A stretch of 64,000 bases of DNA from Rhizobium sp. BK399 (GTDB lineage: Bacteria > Pseudomonadota > Alphaproteobacteria > Rhizobiales > Rhizobiaceae): positions 248,001-312,000 of the forward strand of contig NZ_JACIAH010000004.1 in assembly GCF_014194695.1 (NCBI RefSeq), given 5' to 3'. Positions 43,347 through 51,496 of the stretch are shown here, piece after piece. Position 1 is the stretch's first letter, and each line of letters begins with the position of its first letter. Under the pieces are notes generated by a model that was not told the DNA's origin, did no database searches, and saw nothing but the letters and a program-made list of their open reading frames with translations. The translations under genes and the position numbers were made by a program.

Positions 43347-44277
43347 ACAGCATGTCCCCCAAACTCCAGTGGTTGCTCCAACGCGCGTCGATCTCGTCAT
43401 CGACGTTCTGGTAGCGTATATCTGTCGACAGTCTGATCCGGTTCGAAGCACTCTGGTTGGTGGTCGAGGCATGGATCATGTACGGGCTGTGCAACACCAC
43501 GTCTCCGGCCTCGTAGTCAGCGATCAGCCAGCGCGTGTCGAAGCGCTCCGCCATCTCGGGAAGGTCCTTTGAAACCCAGCCGCCCTCGGTCATGTTGCGA
43601 TTGAAGGCGCTGATCCTCTCCTCGGCGGAGAGATCCTGGCTCTTCCTGGCGAACGCCTCCTCCATGCGCGCGCCGATGGCATGCGACCCCTCGAGGTAGA
43701 CGAGGCCGCCCATATCGACCGGTGTATCGCCGATCGGAATCCAGGCCGTCACCAGCCGGCTCGTACCGCCGCGCAGATAGACGAGATCGTAGTGAGCAGG
43801 CGTGGCGGTCGTCGTGCCGGGCTGGGTGAAACGCATAATCTTCCGCTTATGCAAATAGGAAATCCCCGAGAGGAACTCGTCCATAAACTGCCCAAGCCGC
43901 CTCTGGGCACAAAAGCCCTCGAAAGCAACCGAACGCACGAGCGACATGAGGATGCGATCCACTTGGCTTTTGTCCGGCACCGCATTGGCGGACAGCCCCA
44001 TCATCGGATCGGAGCCGGGCGCGATCAGCCCGCCACGCGCCAGATGCGCGAAAACCCAGCCGCGAAAGGCGTTGACGGCAGCGGGATCGAGAAACCGCTT
44101 CAACCAGACATAACCGTGTTCGTGATACAGCCTGCGGATCGCCTCCACGCCGATCGACGGATCCGTCGGCTCCAGCGCCCCCAGCCGGTTCGGAACGGTC
44201 GAAAGGATCTTTCCGTTGGCGACTAGGTCGATTGCCGGCGCTTGAGTTGACCCGCGATCTAAGGCGAGACTTGACAT
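43345..44277 (-). CDS. Phytanoyl-CoA dioxygenase (PhyH) family protein
   Basis: 310-aa Fe(II)/2-oxoglutarate oxygenase of the PhyH family. GYVWLKRFLDPAAVNAFRGWVF is the usual N-terminal part; the metal-binding HxD is in TPAHYDLVYLRGG and the distal histidine in LHSPYMIHAST, with an Arg for 2-oxoglutarate in SNRIRLSTDIRYQ. The ATG at 44277 follows GGGAG. It is divergent from an AraC regulator gene, which suggests a substrate-induced catabolic oxygenase. The substrate is unknown; family members hydroxylate lipids, small acids, ectoine and phosphonates. Confidence 0.87.
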   Translation of the reverse strand: MSSLALDRGSTQAPAIDLVANGKILSTVPNRLGALEPTDPSIGVEAIRRLYHEHGYVWLKRFLDPAAVNAFRGWVFAHLARGGLIAPGSDPMMGLSANAVPDKSQVDRILMSLVRSVAFEGFCAQRRLGQFMDEFLSGISYLHKRKIMRFTQPGTTTATPAHYDLVYLRGGTSRLVTAWIPIGDTPVDMGGLVYLEGSHAIGARMEEAFARKSQDLSAEERISAFNRNMTEGGWVSKDLPEMAERFDTRWLIADYEAGDVVLHSPYMIHASTTNQSASNRIRLSTDIRYQNVDDEIDARWSNHWSLGDML

Positions 44278-44372
44278 TCCGATCACTCCCAAAGTGAGAT
44301 AGAAACGCTGGAAATCTGAAGGTAACAAAAGAGGTTCGCCATGGACGAAAGGCGTTACTGGACTTTTCGCTC

Positions 44373-45200
44373 ATGATGGACGGTCCGATTGCTCTCTACC
44401 GTTCCCCCTCTTCCGACCGGACGGCAATCGCGGTCGCGGGATTCGGACGCCAGCGTATCGGAACGCGTATCATCAACCGCCGCCTGCTCATGCATGCGGT
44501 CGTGTTGGTGGAAGCCGGACGCGGCACGCTGCAGACGGTGAAGGCCGGCATACAAGAGATCAATGGCCCGTCGCTCTTCTGGCTGCCCGCCGGCACATTG
44601 CATTCCTATGGTCCCGCCCAGAATGAAAGCTGGGAGGAGCGATGGGCGCTCTTCGAGGGGACATTGATGGCGGACCTGATCGGCCAGCGCCTAATTTCGA
44701 TAACAGCGCCGCTCGTGCGCCTGCACAATGTTCGAGAGATGCAGCATCTCTTCGGCGCGCTGCACTCGGACTTCGCCGCAGGCGATCCGCTCGGCCTCGC
44801 ATCGGCAGCGGCAACGCTTCACCGCATTGCCATCCAGGGCGCGCGCCAGGCAAACACGCGCAGGGACGATGGCGGGGAACTAAAGCTGGAATTGGTGATC
44901 GAAACCCTGCAACGTCGTGCATTCGAGCCGATCGATATGCATTCCCTAGCACAGGAATTCGGCGTGTCTCCGGCAACACTGCGACGTCGGTTCCACACCG
45001 CTCTCGGCCTGTCGCCGAAAGCGTTCCAGCTGCGCCTCCGCATCGACCGGGCGAAGCAGTTATTGGCAACATCCGATCTTTCGATCGAGGCGGTCTCGCA
45101 CGCCATCGGCATTGACGACGCGTTCTATTTTTCGCGGCTGTTTCAGGATCGCGAACATTGTTCACCGAGCGAGTTTCGTCGCCAGCACCGCCGGTTATAA
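44373..45200 (+). CDS. AraC-family transcriptional regulator
   Basis: 275-aa AraC regulator with an N-terminal cupin-like sensor (LVEAGRGTLQTVKAGIQEINGPSLFWLPAGTLHSY) and a C-terminal double helix-turn-helix (IDMHSLAQEFGVSPATLRRRFHTALG and LSIEAVSHAIGIDDAFYFSRLFQDRE). Two adjacent ATG codons (44373 and 44376) could serve as start. It is divergent from the PhyH gene across 95 bases and probably activates it when the substrate is present. It ends at a hairpin shared with the convergent emrB-like gene. Confidence 0.88.
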   Translation: MMDGPIALYRSPSSDRTAIAVAGFGRQRIGTRIINRRLLMHAVVLVEAGRGTLQTVKAGIQEINGPSLFWLPAGTLHSYGPAQNESWEERWALFEGTLMADLIGQRLISITAPLVRLHNVREMQHLFGALHSDFAAGDPLGLASAAATLHRIAIQGARQANTRRDDGGELKLELVIETLQRRAFEPIDMHSLAQEFGVSPATLRRRFHTALGLSPKAFQLRLRIDRAKQLLATSDLSIEAVSHAIGIDDAFYFSRLFQDREHCSPSEFRRQHRRL

Positions 45201-45202
45201 AA

Positions 45203-45228
45203 CGAGGGCCGGCTGACGCCGGCCCTCG
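45203..45228 (-). terminator. Terminator of the second emrAB operon
   Basis: Perfect 11-bp stem CGAGGGCCGGC/GCCGGCCCTCG with a four-base loop in the convergent gap. On the minus strand TTTTATAA follows, so it mainly ends the emrB-like gene; it may also serve the araC gene. Confidence 0.8.
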
Positions 45229-45250
45229 CTCGCGATTTGACGAATGGCGG

Positions 45251-46819
45251 TCAGTGCGCGCCGGCGCCGCCGGCCTGCGTCTTCCGCGTGAAGAGCAAGG
45301 CGAACGCGGCGATCGCAAGCACTGCGCCGATGACGGCGAACGTGTCGCTGAAGCCGAGGATCAGCGCCTGGCGCTTGACGATCTGACCCAAGGCGACGAT
45401 GGCCTTTTGGGTGGCGAGTGCCGGGTCCGAAACACCGTGCGCCAGAAAATAGTTCGTCGTCTGGGTGAGCCGGTCGCGAACCTCGTCACGGGCAAGCGTC
45501 ACCGACTGACCGATGATGTTCGAATGGAACTGCTCGCGCTTCGTCAGGATCGTACCCAGCGAGGCAGTGCCGACGGCGCCGCCGAGGTTGCGCAGCATAT
45601 TCGTCAGGCCCGAGGCAGCCGCAGCGTCCGCTGCAGCGATGCCGCCCGTGGTGATGGCGGTGACCGGCGTGATGACGAGTGCCTGACCCATGGCGCGCAC
45701 GATGTTCGGGATCCAGAACTGGTCGCCTGCATTGTCGGGCGACAGCCAGATGTTCATGAAGCAACTGATGGAAAAGACGCTCACGCCGACGACGGCGAGC
45801 ACACGGACGTCCACGCGCTTCATCATCCAGGGGATCAGAGGGATCAACATCAACTGCGGCAAACCGGTCCATGCGAGAACGTTGCCGATCTGCTCGGCGT
45901 TGTAACGCTGCACTTGGCCGAGATATTGCGGGACAATGTAGACGGAACCGAACAGGGCCACGCCGACCAGCACGTTGACGAAAACACCGATGCCGAAATT
46001 GCGCTGCTTCAGCAGGCGCAACTTCACCAGCGGCTTTTCGACCTTGAGCTCGATCCAGATGAAGGCTGCAAGGAAGACAAAGGCAACAATGCTCAGCTTG
46101 ATGATGAAGGGCGAGGAGAACCAGTCGTCCTTGTTCCCTTCCTCGAGCACCGTCTGCAAGGCGGAAAGGCCGATTGCCATGGTGGCGATGCCCGCCCAGT
46201 CGCCTTCCTTCAGCAAATGCAACTGCATCGGTTGCTTCTGCAGCGTCAGAGCAAGGGCCACCGCCATGATGGCGCTCGGAAGGGTATTGATGAAGAAGAT
46301 CGTCTGCCAGCCGTAGTTCTCTGTAAGGTATCCGCCGATCGTCGGCCCGATGGCAGGCGCGAAGGTCACGGACAGCGCAAAGAGCGCCAGGCCGAGCGGC
46401 TGCTGGCTCTTGGGCAGCTTGGTCAGAACCATGGTGAAAGCCATAGGGATCAGGACGCCGCCGGCGAACCCCTGGAGGCCGCGAAACAGGATCATCGTGC
46501 CAAGGTCGTGTGCGAACGCACAGGCCATTGAAAACAGCGGAAAGAGGATGGAATTGACGAGAATGTAGCGGCGAAACGAGAAGACGCTGCTGAAATAGGC
46601 CGTCAGCGGTATGACGACGATCTCGCCGATCAGATAGGAGGTGGAGATCCAGGCGCCGTTGTCGACGCCCGTTCCGATACCGCCCTCGATGTTGAGCAGC
46701 GAAGCATTGGTGATCTGAATGTTGAGAATTGCCATGAACGCGCCGATCATGCCGGCGCAAACGGCTATCCAATCCTTGGTGCTGGCTCGGGGCTGGGAGA
46801 CTGCAATTGAAGTAGACAT
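45251..46819 (-). CDS. DHA2-type multidrug efflux MFS transporter (second EmrB)
   Basis: 522-aa EmrB-like 14-helix transporter. WIAVCAGMIGAFMAILNIQITNASL, GAWISTSYLIGEIVVIPLTA and FAPAIGPTIGGYLTENYGWQT are the conserved parts. It is clearly related to, but distinct from, the EmrB at 37.9 kb, so it is a paralogue from an older duplication or separate acquisition. GAGGATCTTGTC precedes the ATG. It is 24 bases after its own EmrA partner and ends at a strong hairpin. Substrates unknown. Confidence 0.92.
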   Translation of the reverse strand: MSTSIAVSQPRASTKDWIAVCAGMIGAFMAILNIQITNASLLNIEGGIGTGVDNGAWISTSYLIGEIVVIPLTAYFSSVFSFRRYILVNSILFPLFSMACAFAHDLGTMILFRGLQGFAGGVLIPMAFTMVLTKLPKSQQPLGLALFALSVTFAPAIGPTIGGYLTENYGWQTIFFINTLPSAIMAVALALTLQKQPMQLHLLKEGDWAGIATMAIGLSALQTVLEEGNKDDWFSSPFIIKLSIVAFVFLAAFIWIELKVEKPLVKLRLLKQRNFGIGVFVNVLVGVALFGSVYIVPQYLGQVQRYNAEQIGNVLAWTGLPQLMLIPLIPWMMKRVDVRVLAVVGVSVFSISCFMNIWLSPDNAGDQFWIPNIVRAMGQALVITPVTAITTGGIAAADAAAASGLTNMLRNLGGAVGTASLGTILTKREQFHSNIIGQSVTLARDEVRDRLTQTTNYFLAHGVSDPALATQKAIVALGQIVKRQALILGFSDTFAVIGAVLAIAAFALLFTRKTQAGGAGAH

Positions 46820-46843
46820 GACAAGATCCTCATCCCGCGCCTG

Positions 46844-48043
46844 TTACGCTCCATGAGCTGTATCGGCGGCCTTGGTGTCGATGCTTGGCTGCACCGACAT
46901 GCCAGGGCGAAGATCGCCATTGGCAGTGTCTTTGCCATCGAGCACGATCTTGACTGGGATACGCTGCACGACCTTGGTGAAGTTGCCCGTAGCGTTGTCA
47001 GGTGGCAGCAGAGCGAATTCCTGGCCACTTGCCGGCGCGATACTGTCGACATGACCGCGATATGTTCGGCCCGGGAACGTATCGACTTCGATTTCGACCG
47101 GCTGGCCGGCATGCACGTCGGTCAGCTGTGTTTCCTTATAGTTCGCAATAATGTAGGCCGCGCTGACGGGAACGACCGACATCAGCTGTGTGCCTGCCTG
47201 AACGTATTGGCCGACGCGCAGGGTGCGGTTCCCGACGGTGCCATCGACCGGCGCGACGATCGTCGCGTAAGAGAGGTTGAGTTCGGCCCGATGCTCGATC
47301 GCCTGGCTTCGGGCCAGAGTGGCCTTTGCCTGCGCAAGCTCGGCGTTCAGAAGATCGACCTGCTTGACCGCGGCGTCGAGGGCGGCCGTATCGCGCACGA
47401 TCGTCGCCTGAGTGGCGGCGATCTGCGACGCGGCCTGCTGGGCGGTCTGGACCGGGGCATAGCCGCTTGTGGCGAGGCTCGAATAGCGCTTGTTGTTCTG
47501 CTCGGCGAAAGTCTCGTTCGCCTTGTCAACCTCGACGGTGGCGCGGGCGGCGGCGATCGTCGATTGCTGGATCTCGAGGGCGGCCCGCTTCGCGCTCAAT
47601 GTGGCCGTCGCGGCGGCAACGTCCGCCTTTGCCTGATCGAGCGCTGTGCGGAAATCGCGGTCGTCGATGCGTGCAAGCGGCTGACCAACCCTGACCGGTT
47701 CGTTGTCCCGCACAAGCACCTCGGCGAGATAGCCGGAGACCTTGGGGGCAATCGCGCTGGTGTCCGCCTTCACATAGGCGTCGTCTGTCGACACATGGAA
47801 ACGGCCGACCGTCCAGTAATCGTGTCCGTAGTAAGCACCGGCGGCGACGATTGCGAGCGCAGCCGCACCGAGCAGCAACGACCGGCCCGGTCGGCGCTTG
47901 CGGGCTTGCTTGCCCTCAGAGGCGGCAACCGGCGCCGCCACTGGCAGCGGCTTGCCGGCTTCGAGGGTTTCCGGCGCTATCTCTGCCACCGTTTCGGTGG
48001 CTGGGGCGTTGTTGTTCAGAGCATGCAGCTTCTGGATGGTCAT
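46844..48043 (-). CDS. Membrane fusion protein, HlyD/EmrA family (second EmrA)
   Basis: 399-aa adaptor protein with a cytoplasmic tail containing KQARKRRPGRS, one membrane helix (LLLGAAALAIVAAGAYYGHDYW), and the lipoyl halves VSTDDAYVKADTSAIAPKVSGYLAEVLV and VAPVDGTVGNRTLRVGQYVQAGTQ flanking a coiled-coil hairpin. Layout matches EmrA but the sequence differs from the copy at 39.5 kb. GGAG precedes the ATG. It is divergent from a TetR gene and probably repressed by it through the inverted repeat at 48112-48160. Confidence 0.92.
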   Translation of the reverse strand: MTIQKLHALNNNAPATETVAEIAPETLEAGKPLPVAAPVAASEGKQARKRRPGRSLLLGAAALAIVAAGAYYGHDYWTVGRFHVSTDDAYVKADTSAIAPKVSGYLAEVLVRDNEPVRVGQPLARIDDRDFRTALDQAKADVAAATATLSAKRAALEIQQSTIAAARATVEVDKANETFAEQNNKRYSSLATSGYAPVQTAQQAASQIAATQATIVRDTAALDAAVKQVDLLNAELAQAKATLARSQAIEHRAELNLSYATIVAPVDGTVGNRTLRVGQYVQAGTQLMSVVPVSAAYIIANYKETQLTDVHAGQPVEIEVDTFPGRTYRGHVDSIAPASGQEFALLPPDNATGNFTKVVQRIPVKIVLDGKDTANGDLRPGMSVQPSIDTKAADTAHGA

Positions 48044-48105
48044 TGTTTTCTCCGGATCAGGGTCGCCGTGAGAGGAAGCTGCGGCCGTGATGCATAAAAG
48101 GAAAA

Positions 48106-48160
48106 TTGACGTTTTCCAAAATATTCACTATAAAGTCGATGTCAACACGAATTTGGAAAA
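48106..48160 (+). promoter_or_regulatory. Promoter and operator of the tetR gene at 48166
   Basis: TTGACG (48106-48111), a 17-base spacer and TATAAA (48129-48134) form a good sigma-70 promoter. TTTTCCAAA (48112-48120) and TTTGGAAAA (48152-48160) are perfect 9-bp inverted arms, one inside the spacer and one just past the expected start of transcription. A minus-strand TTGACA (complement of 48140-48145) could serve the emrA-like gene. Confidence 0.65.
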
Positions 48161-48165
48161 TAGTG

Positions 48166-48822
48166 ATGGTCCAAAATCACGAAATCGAGAGAAAGCCGCG
48201 TGGCAGACCGCAAATGCGCTGCGACGAGGACACCCGGAGCGTCATCATCGAGGCTGCAAGCCGGCAGTTTCATGAAAATGGATTCGCAACCGCCAGCATC
48301 GCGGCGATTGCCCAGGAAGCGGGCGTATCGACGAAGACGCTCTACCGCCTCTTTCCAACGAAGGCCGATCTTTTCTCGGACCTTATTTCCGATCGCATTG
48401 GCCGTTTTCTGCTGGCGCTCGACCCGACTACGCTTGCGGCAGCTGATCTACGCCAAGGGTTGGAGCGGATGCTGATGGCCTACGGCATGCTGACGCTCTC
48501 GGAAGATACGATCACCATGATACGGCTTGTGATCGGCGAGTCCGATCGCTTCCCGGAGATCGCGAATTCGTTCTACGAACGAGCCGTAGTCCGAACCAAT
48601 ACGCTGATGGAGGGATGGCTGCGCAGGCAGATCGAGCGCGGTGCGATCGCCCTCGAGGATCCGCATGCCGCATGCGGCATGTTGCGCGGGATGATGACCA
48701 TGGAGCCGCAGCGCGCGACAATGCTGCGCCAGCGGCCCGCGCCTGGGATCGAAGAGATCGCCAACCGGGCAAAGATGTGCGCTGATCTGTTTCTGAACGG
48801 GGCGGCCGTCGTCCATGCATGA
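48166..48822 (+). CDS. TetR-family repressor of the second emrAB module
   Basis: 218-aa TetR regulator. The DNA-binding part is RSVIIEAASRQFHENGFATAS, then IAAIAQEAGVSTKTLYRLFPTKADLF; the ligand domain includes LVIGESDRFPEIANSFYERAV, typical of AcrR-like members. The ATG at 48166 is downstream of the predicted transcription start, whereas the TTG at 48106 lies in the promoter and is rejected. An N-terminal RKPRGRPQ tail may contact DNA. It is divergent from the emrA-like gene. Confidence 0.88.
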   Translation: MVQNHEIERKPRGRPQMRCDEDTRSVIIEAASRQFHENGFATASIAAIAQEAGVSTKTLYRLFPTKADLFSDLISDRIGRFLLALDPTTLAAADLRQGLERMLMAYGMLTLSEDTITMIRLVIGESDRFPEIANSFYERAVVRTNTLMEGWLRRQIERGAIALEDPHAACGMLRGMMTMEPQRATMLRQRPAPGIEEIANRAKMCADLFLNGAAVVHA

Positions 48823-48849
48823 CGGCCGCGCTTGCTGTTCGCTACAGCG

Positions 48850-49398
48850 TCAGGCCGACGCTGCCAGTTCCTTGTCGATCGCCAAGACCAGTCGCTGATC
48901 TTCCGCCGTGATATCAGGCGCAAACCGCGCCACGACCTTGCCATTGCGACCAATTAGAAACTTTTCAAAGTTCCAGAGGATATCGCTCTTGTCGCCGGTC
49001 TCGATCCCGTGAGTACGCAAGCGCTCCCGCATCGGGCCGTCCCCGACCGCGGTGCCGGCGGAAGTTGTCAGCAATTGATAGAGCGGGTGCTTGTCATCGC
49101 CCTTGACCGAGATCTTTGAGAAGATCGGAAACTTAACGTTATATGTGAGGGTGCAGAACTCAACGATCTCGGCATCCGTGCCCGGTTCCTGCCCCTTGAA
49201 ATTGTTCGCTGGAAAGGCGGCGATCACGAAGCCGCGCTCGCGCTTGTCCTCATAGAGCTTCTCAAGTCCTTCGTACTGGACCGTCAGGCCACATTTGGAA
49301 GCGACATTGACGACCAGGATCACCTTGCCGCGGTGATCGTTCAGGGTCGTCTCGCGACCGTCAGCCAGCTTCACCGGTATGTTCAAAAGATCCGTCAT
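48850..49398 (-). CDS. Glutathione/thioredoxin peroxidase family protein
   Basis: 182-aa GPx-family peroxidase reducing hydroperoxides in the cytoplasm. The peroxidatic cysteine is in VVNVASKCGLTVQYEGLE, the Gln in FKGQEPG and the Trp/Asn in ILWNFEKFLIGR. The usual FPCNQF is FPANNF here, losing that Cys, but a cysteine at the usual resolving position is kept in IVEFCTLTYNVKFPIF. This favours thioredoxin as electron donor. GGAGATAGCA precedes the ATG at 49398. It converges with the tetR gene. Confidence 0.9.
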   Translation of the reverse strand: MTDLLNIPVKLADGRETTLNDHRGKVILVVNVASKCGLTVQYEGLEKLYEDKRERGFVIAAFPANNFKGQEPGTDAEIVEFCTLTYNVKFPIFSKISVKGDDKHPLYQLLTTSAGTAVGDGPMRERLRTHGIETGDKSDILWNFEKFLIGRNGKVVARFAPDITAEDQRLVLAIDKELAASA

Positions 49399-49533
49399 TG
49401 CTATCTCCAGCATGAATTCCGCGGCGGAAGCTATACCCACCGGTGCATTTGTCCAGCCGTCCGATAGCGTCCACTGGCAAAATCAAACAAAACAGCTAGT
49501 TTGCCCCAAGAGCAGAGGAGGGCGCGACGAAAG

Positions 49534-50295
49534 ATGGGGCTGGAATTGCTGGTGGCGGCCGCTGTTTTCGCTTTGCTCATGACAGCCTCGATCGGAACGA
49601 TGCTGACCTACTCGAAGTTGCCGGTTCATCACCGCCAGGACGAGACCAATACGGTCGTCCGGCTCGTCGCCAACATCTTCGTCGTGATGACATCGCTCGT
49701 CTTTGGCCTGATGATCAACTCGTCAAAGAATACCTTCGGCGAGATCGACAAGAACGTTCACGCCTTCGCGACGCAGATCATTCTTCTCGACAGGACCTTG
49801 CGCACCTACGGCCTCGAAGCCACCGAAACCCGCAAGCGGCTGCAGAATTACGTCGAGAAAGCCCTCACCAATCCTGCACGTACGGCGCCGGATCCATTGG
49901 TCAAGAGTGACCGGACGACCGAATTTGCCCTCAATGCCGTCGGCGACGGTCTTTCGCTGATCAGGCCGTCCGACCCCGGACACGTTGCGCTGTGGAACGA
50001 CGCCCGCCAGCAGTACCAGAGGATCGTGGAGCAGCGATGGGTCATCGTCGAACAGTCGGAAGGCGTCATTCCGAGGCCCCTCATTAGCATGCTGACAGCA
50101 TGGCTGACGTTGATCTTTGCGAGCTTTGGCTATCGAGCGCCGAGAAACATCATCGTCGTGCTGATGTTCTCGATCTCGGCGCTGCTGATATCGCTGTCGA
50201 TCTTCGTCGTGCTCGATATGGATATCCCATTCTCAGGCTGGATTCAGATCTCCGACACGCCTCTGCGCAGGGCGCTGGCCGAGCTGCAACAATAG
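49534..50295 (+). CDS. DUF4239 (bestrophin-like) membrane protein
   Basis: 253-aa membrane protein resembling DUF4239, also called bestrophin-like. Two helices near the N-terminus (LELLVAAAVFALLMTASIG and TNTVVRLVANIFVVMTSLVFGLMI) and two near the C-terminus (LISMLTAWLTLIFASFGY and IIVVLMFSISALLISLSIFVVL) flank a cytoplasmic helical region. Function is unknown; distant similarity to bestrophin channels is only structural. Starting at 49534 follows GGAGGGCG; an upstream TTG at 49501 is less likely. It stands alone, divergent from the peroxidase gene. Confidence 0.8.
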   Translation: MGLELLVAAAVFALLMTASIGTMLTYSKLPVHHRQDETNTVVRLVANIFVVMTSLVFGLMINSSKNTFGEIDKNVHAFATQIILLDRTLRTYGLEATETRKRLQNYVEKALTNPARTAPDPLVKSDRTTEFALNAVGDGLSLIRPSDPGHVALWNDARQQYQRIVEQRWVIVEQSEGVIPRPLISMLTAWLTLIFASFGYRAPRNIIVVLMFSISALLISLSIFVVLDMDIPFSGWIQISDTPLRRALAELQQ

Positions 50296-50347
50296 CGGCT
50301 CCGAATCCCGTGCCGCCGCCACGAGACGGCACGACTCGCCTTCGGCG

Positions 50348-51382
50348 TCAGCGAACGGCAACCGTTGGCCAGTCAATGAAATCGGCCTTGGCCCCGGCAA
50401 GCGTATCGCGGCTGCGGGAGACCACGTCATGCGGGAAACCGAGCGGTATGGCGCTCGCTTCGTCGAGGCGCCGGACCTGTTCATCGGTTAGCTTTACATC
50501 AAGCGCTGCGAGGTTGTCCGACAGCTGCGCCGCCGTACGCGGTCCGATGATTGGCAGCGTGCCTTTGTGCAACACCCAGGCGATGGCAACCTGGCCGGCG
50601 GAGACGCCGGTCTCCTCGGCAATGGCAAGCACCGCGTCGACTGCTGCGGTCTTGCGGGCATCGCTTTCGGCATGAATAACGACGCCAAGTCCCTGCTTCC
50701 GGCCGGTTTCGCCCTTGCGGTACTTGCCGGTCAGCAGCCCGCCGCCGAGCGGCGACCAGCCGACAGTACCCAGACCAAAGGCGGCCGCCATCGGCAGAAG
50801 CTCGCGCTCGGACGTACGCTCGACAAGGCTGTATTCCAGTTGCAAGGCCGACAACGGCGCCCAACCGCGCAGCTCCGCAAGCGTCGCACCCGTCGCCACG
50901 CGCCAGGCCGGAAAGTCGGAGAGGCCAGCGTAGAGGATCTTGCCCGAGCGGACGAGATCGTCGAAGCCGCGCATGATTTCGTCGATCGGCGTCACCGCAT
51001 CAGGCATATGGGCCCAGAGGAGATCGATGCGATCGGTGCCGAGCCGCTTCAGGCTCGCTTCGACTGATTGCACCATCGCCTTGCGGCTGTTCCCGGTAGC
51101 CTGCAGGCCGGCGCCATGACGATCCCCGAGCGAGAACTTCGTCGCGACGACGATGTCATCCCGGTCGCTGGCGATGAATTCGCCTAGCATCGTCTCAGAC
51201 TGGCCGAATTGATACTGATCTGCCGTATCGACAAAGTTGCCACCCGCATTGCGGTAGCCATCAAACACGACTTTAGCCTCCTCACGGCTCGAGCCGTAGC
51301 CCCAGCCGGTTCCGAAGTTGCCCGTGCCGAGTGCCAGGCTGGAGACGCGAAGGCCGGTCCGGCCGAAGATCCTGTATCGCAT
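50348..51382 (-). CDS. Aldo/keto reductase
   Basis: 344-aa NADPH-dependent aldo/keto reductase of the YajO/Tas-like group. It starts MRYRIFGRTGLRVSSLALGTGNFG; the catalytic Asp and Tyr are in FVDTADQYQFGQSE, the Lys in IVVATKFSLG, and the His in IDLLWAHMPDAVTP. IPIIGPRTAAQL-type cofactor motif appears as PIIGPRTAAQLSDNLAALD. The ATG at 51382 is nine bases from GAGG; another ATG at 51388 is too close. It is divergent from a TetR gene with two operator copies between. It probably reduces an aldehyde or quinone sensed by that regulator. Confidence 0.9.
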   Translation of the reverse strand: MRYRIFGRTGLRVSSLALGTGNFGTGWGYGSSREEAKVVFDGYRNAGGNFVDTADQYQFGQSETMLGEFIASDRDDIVVATKFSLGDRHGAGLQATGNSRKAMVQSVEASLKRLGTDRIDLLWAHMPDAVTPIDEIMRGFDDLVRSGKILYAGLSDFPAWRVATGATLAELRGWAPLSALQLEYSLVERTSERELLPMAAAFGLGTVGWSPLGGGLLTGKYRKGETGRKQGLGVVIHAESDARKTAAVDAVLAIAEETGVSAGQVAIAWVLHKGTLPIIGPRTAAQLSDNLAALDVKLTDEQVRRLDEASAIPLGFPHDVVSRSRDTLAGAKADFIDWPTVAVR

Positions 51383-51421
51383 TGTCATCGTCCTCTTTCG
51401 TTGGTCATCACTTTTTAAATT

Positions 51422-51465
51422 ACGGTCGTCATTCATTTGCAATGAAATGACGAACGTCATATAAT
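51422..51465. promoter_or_regulatory. tetR promoter with TetR operators (aldo/keto reductase locus)
   Basis: TTGCAA (51437-51442), 17 bases, TATAAT (51460-51465) form a strong promoter for the tetR gene. ATGACGAACGTCAT (51447-51460), a palindrome with two central bases, lies in the spacer. A second copy, reading ATGACGACCGT on the minus strand, is at 51422-51432, toward the reductase gene. Confidence 0.75.
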
Positions 51466-51496
51466 TTGTCAAGAGCAAATCAGGAGAGGCCAAAAA

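Noticed and set aside
45158..46531. 457-codon plus-strand frame after the araC gene
   Set aside because: Antisense to the second emrB and very rich in charged residues, as expected from a shadow of a membrane protein gene.
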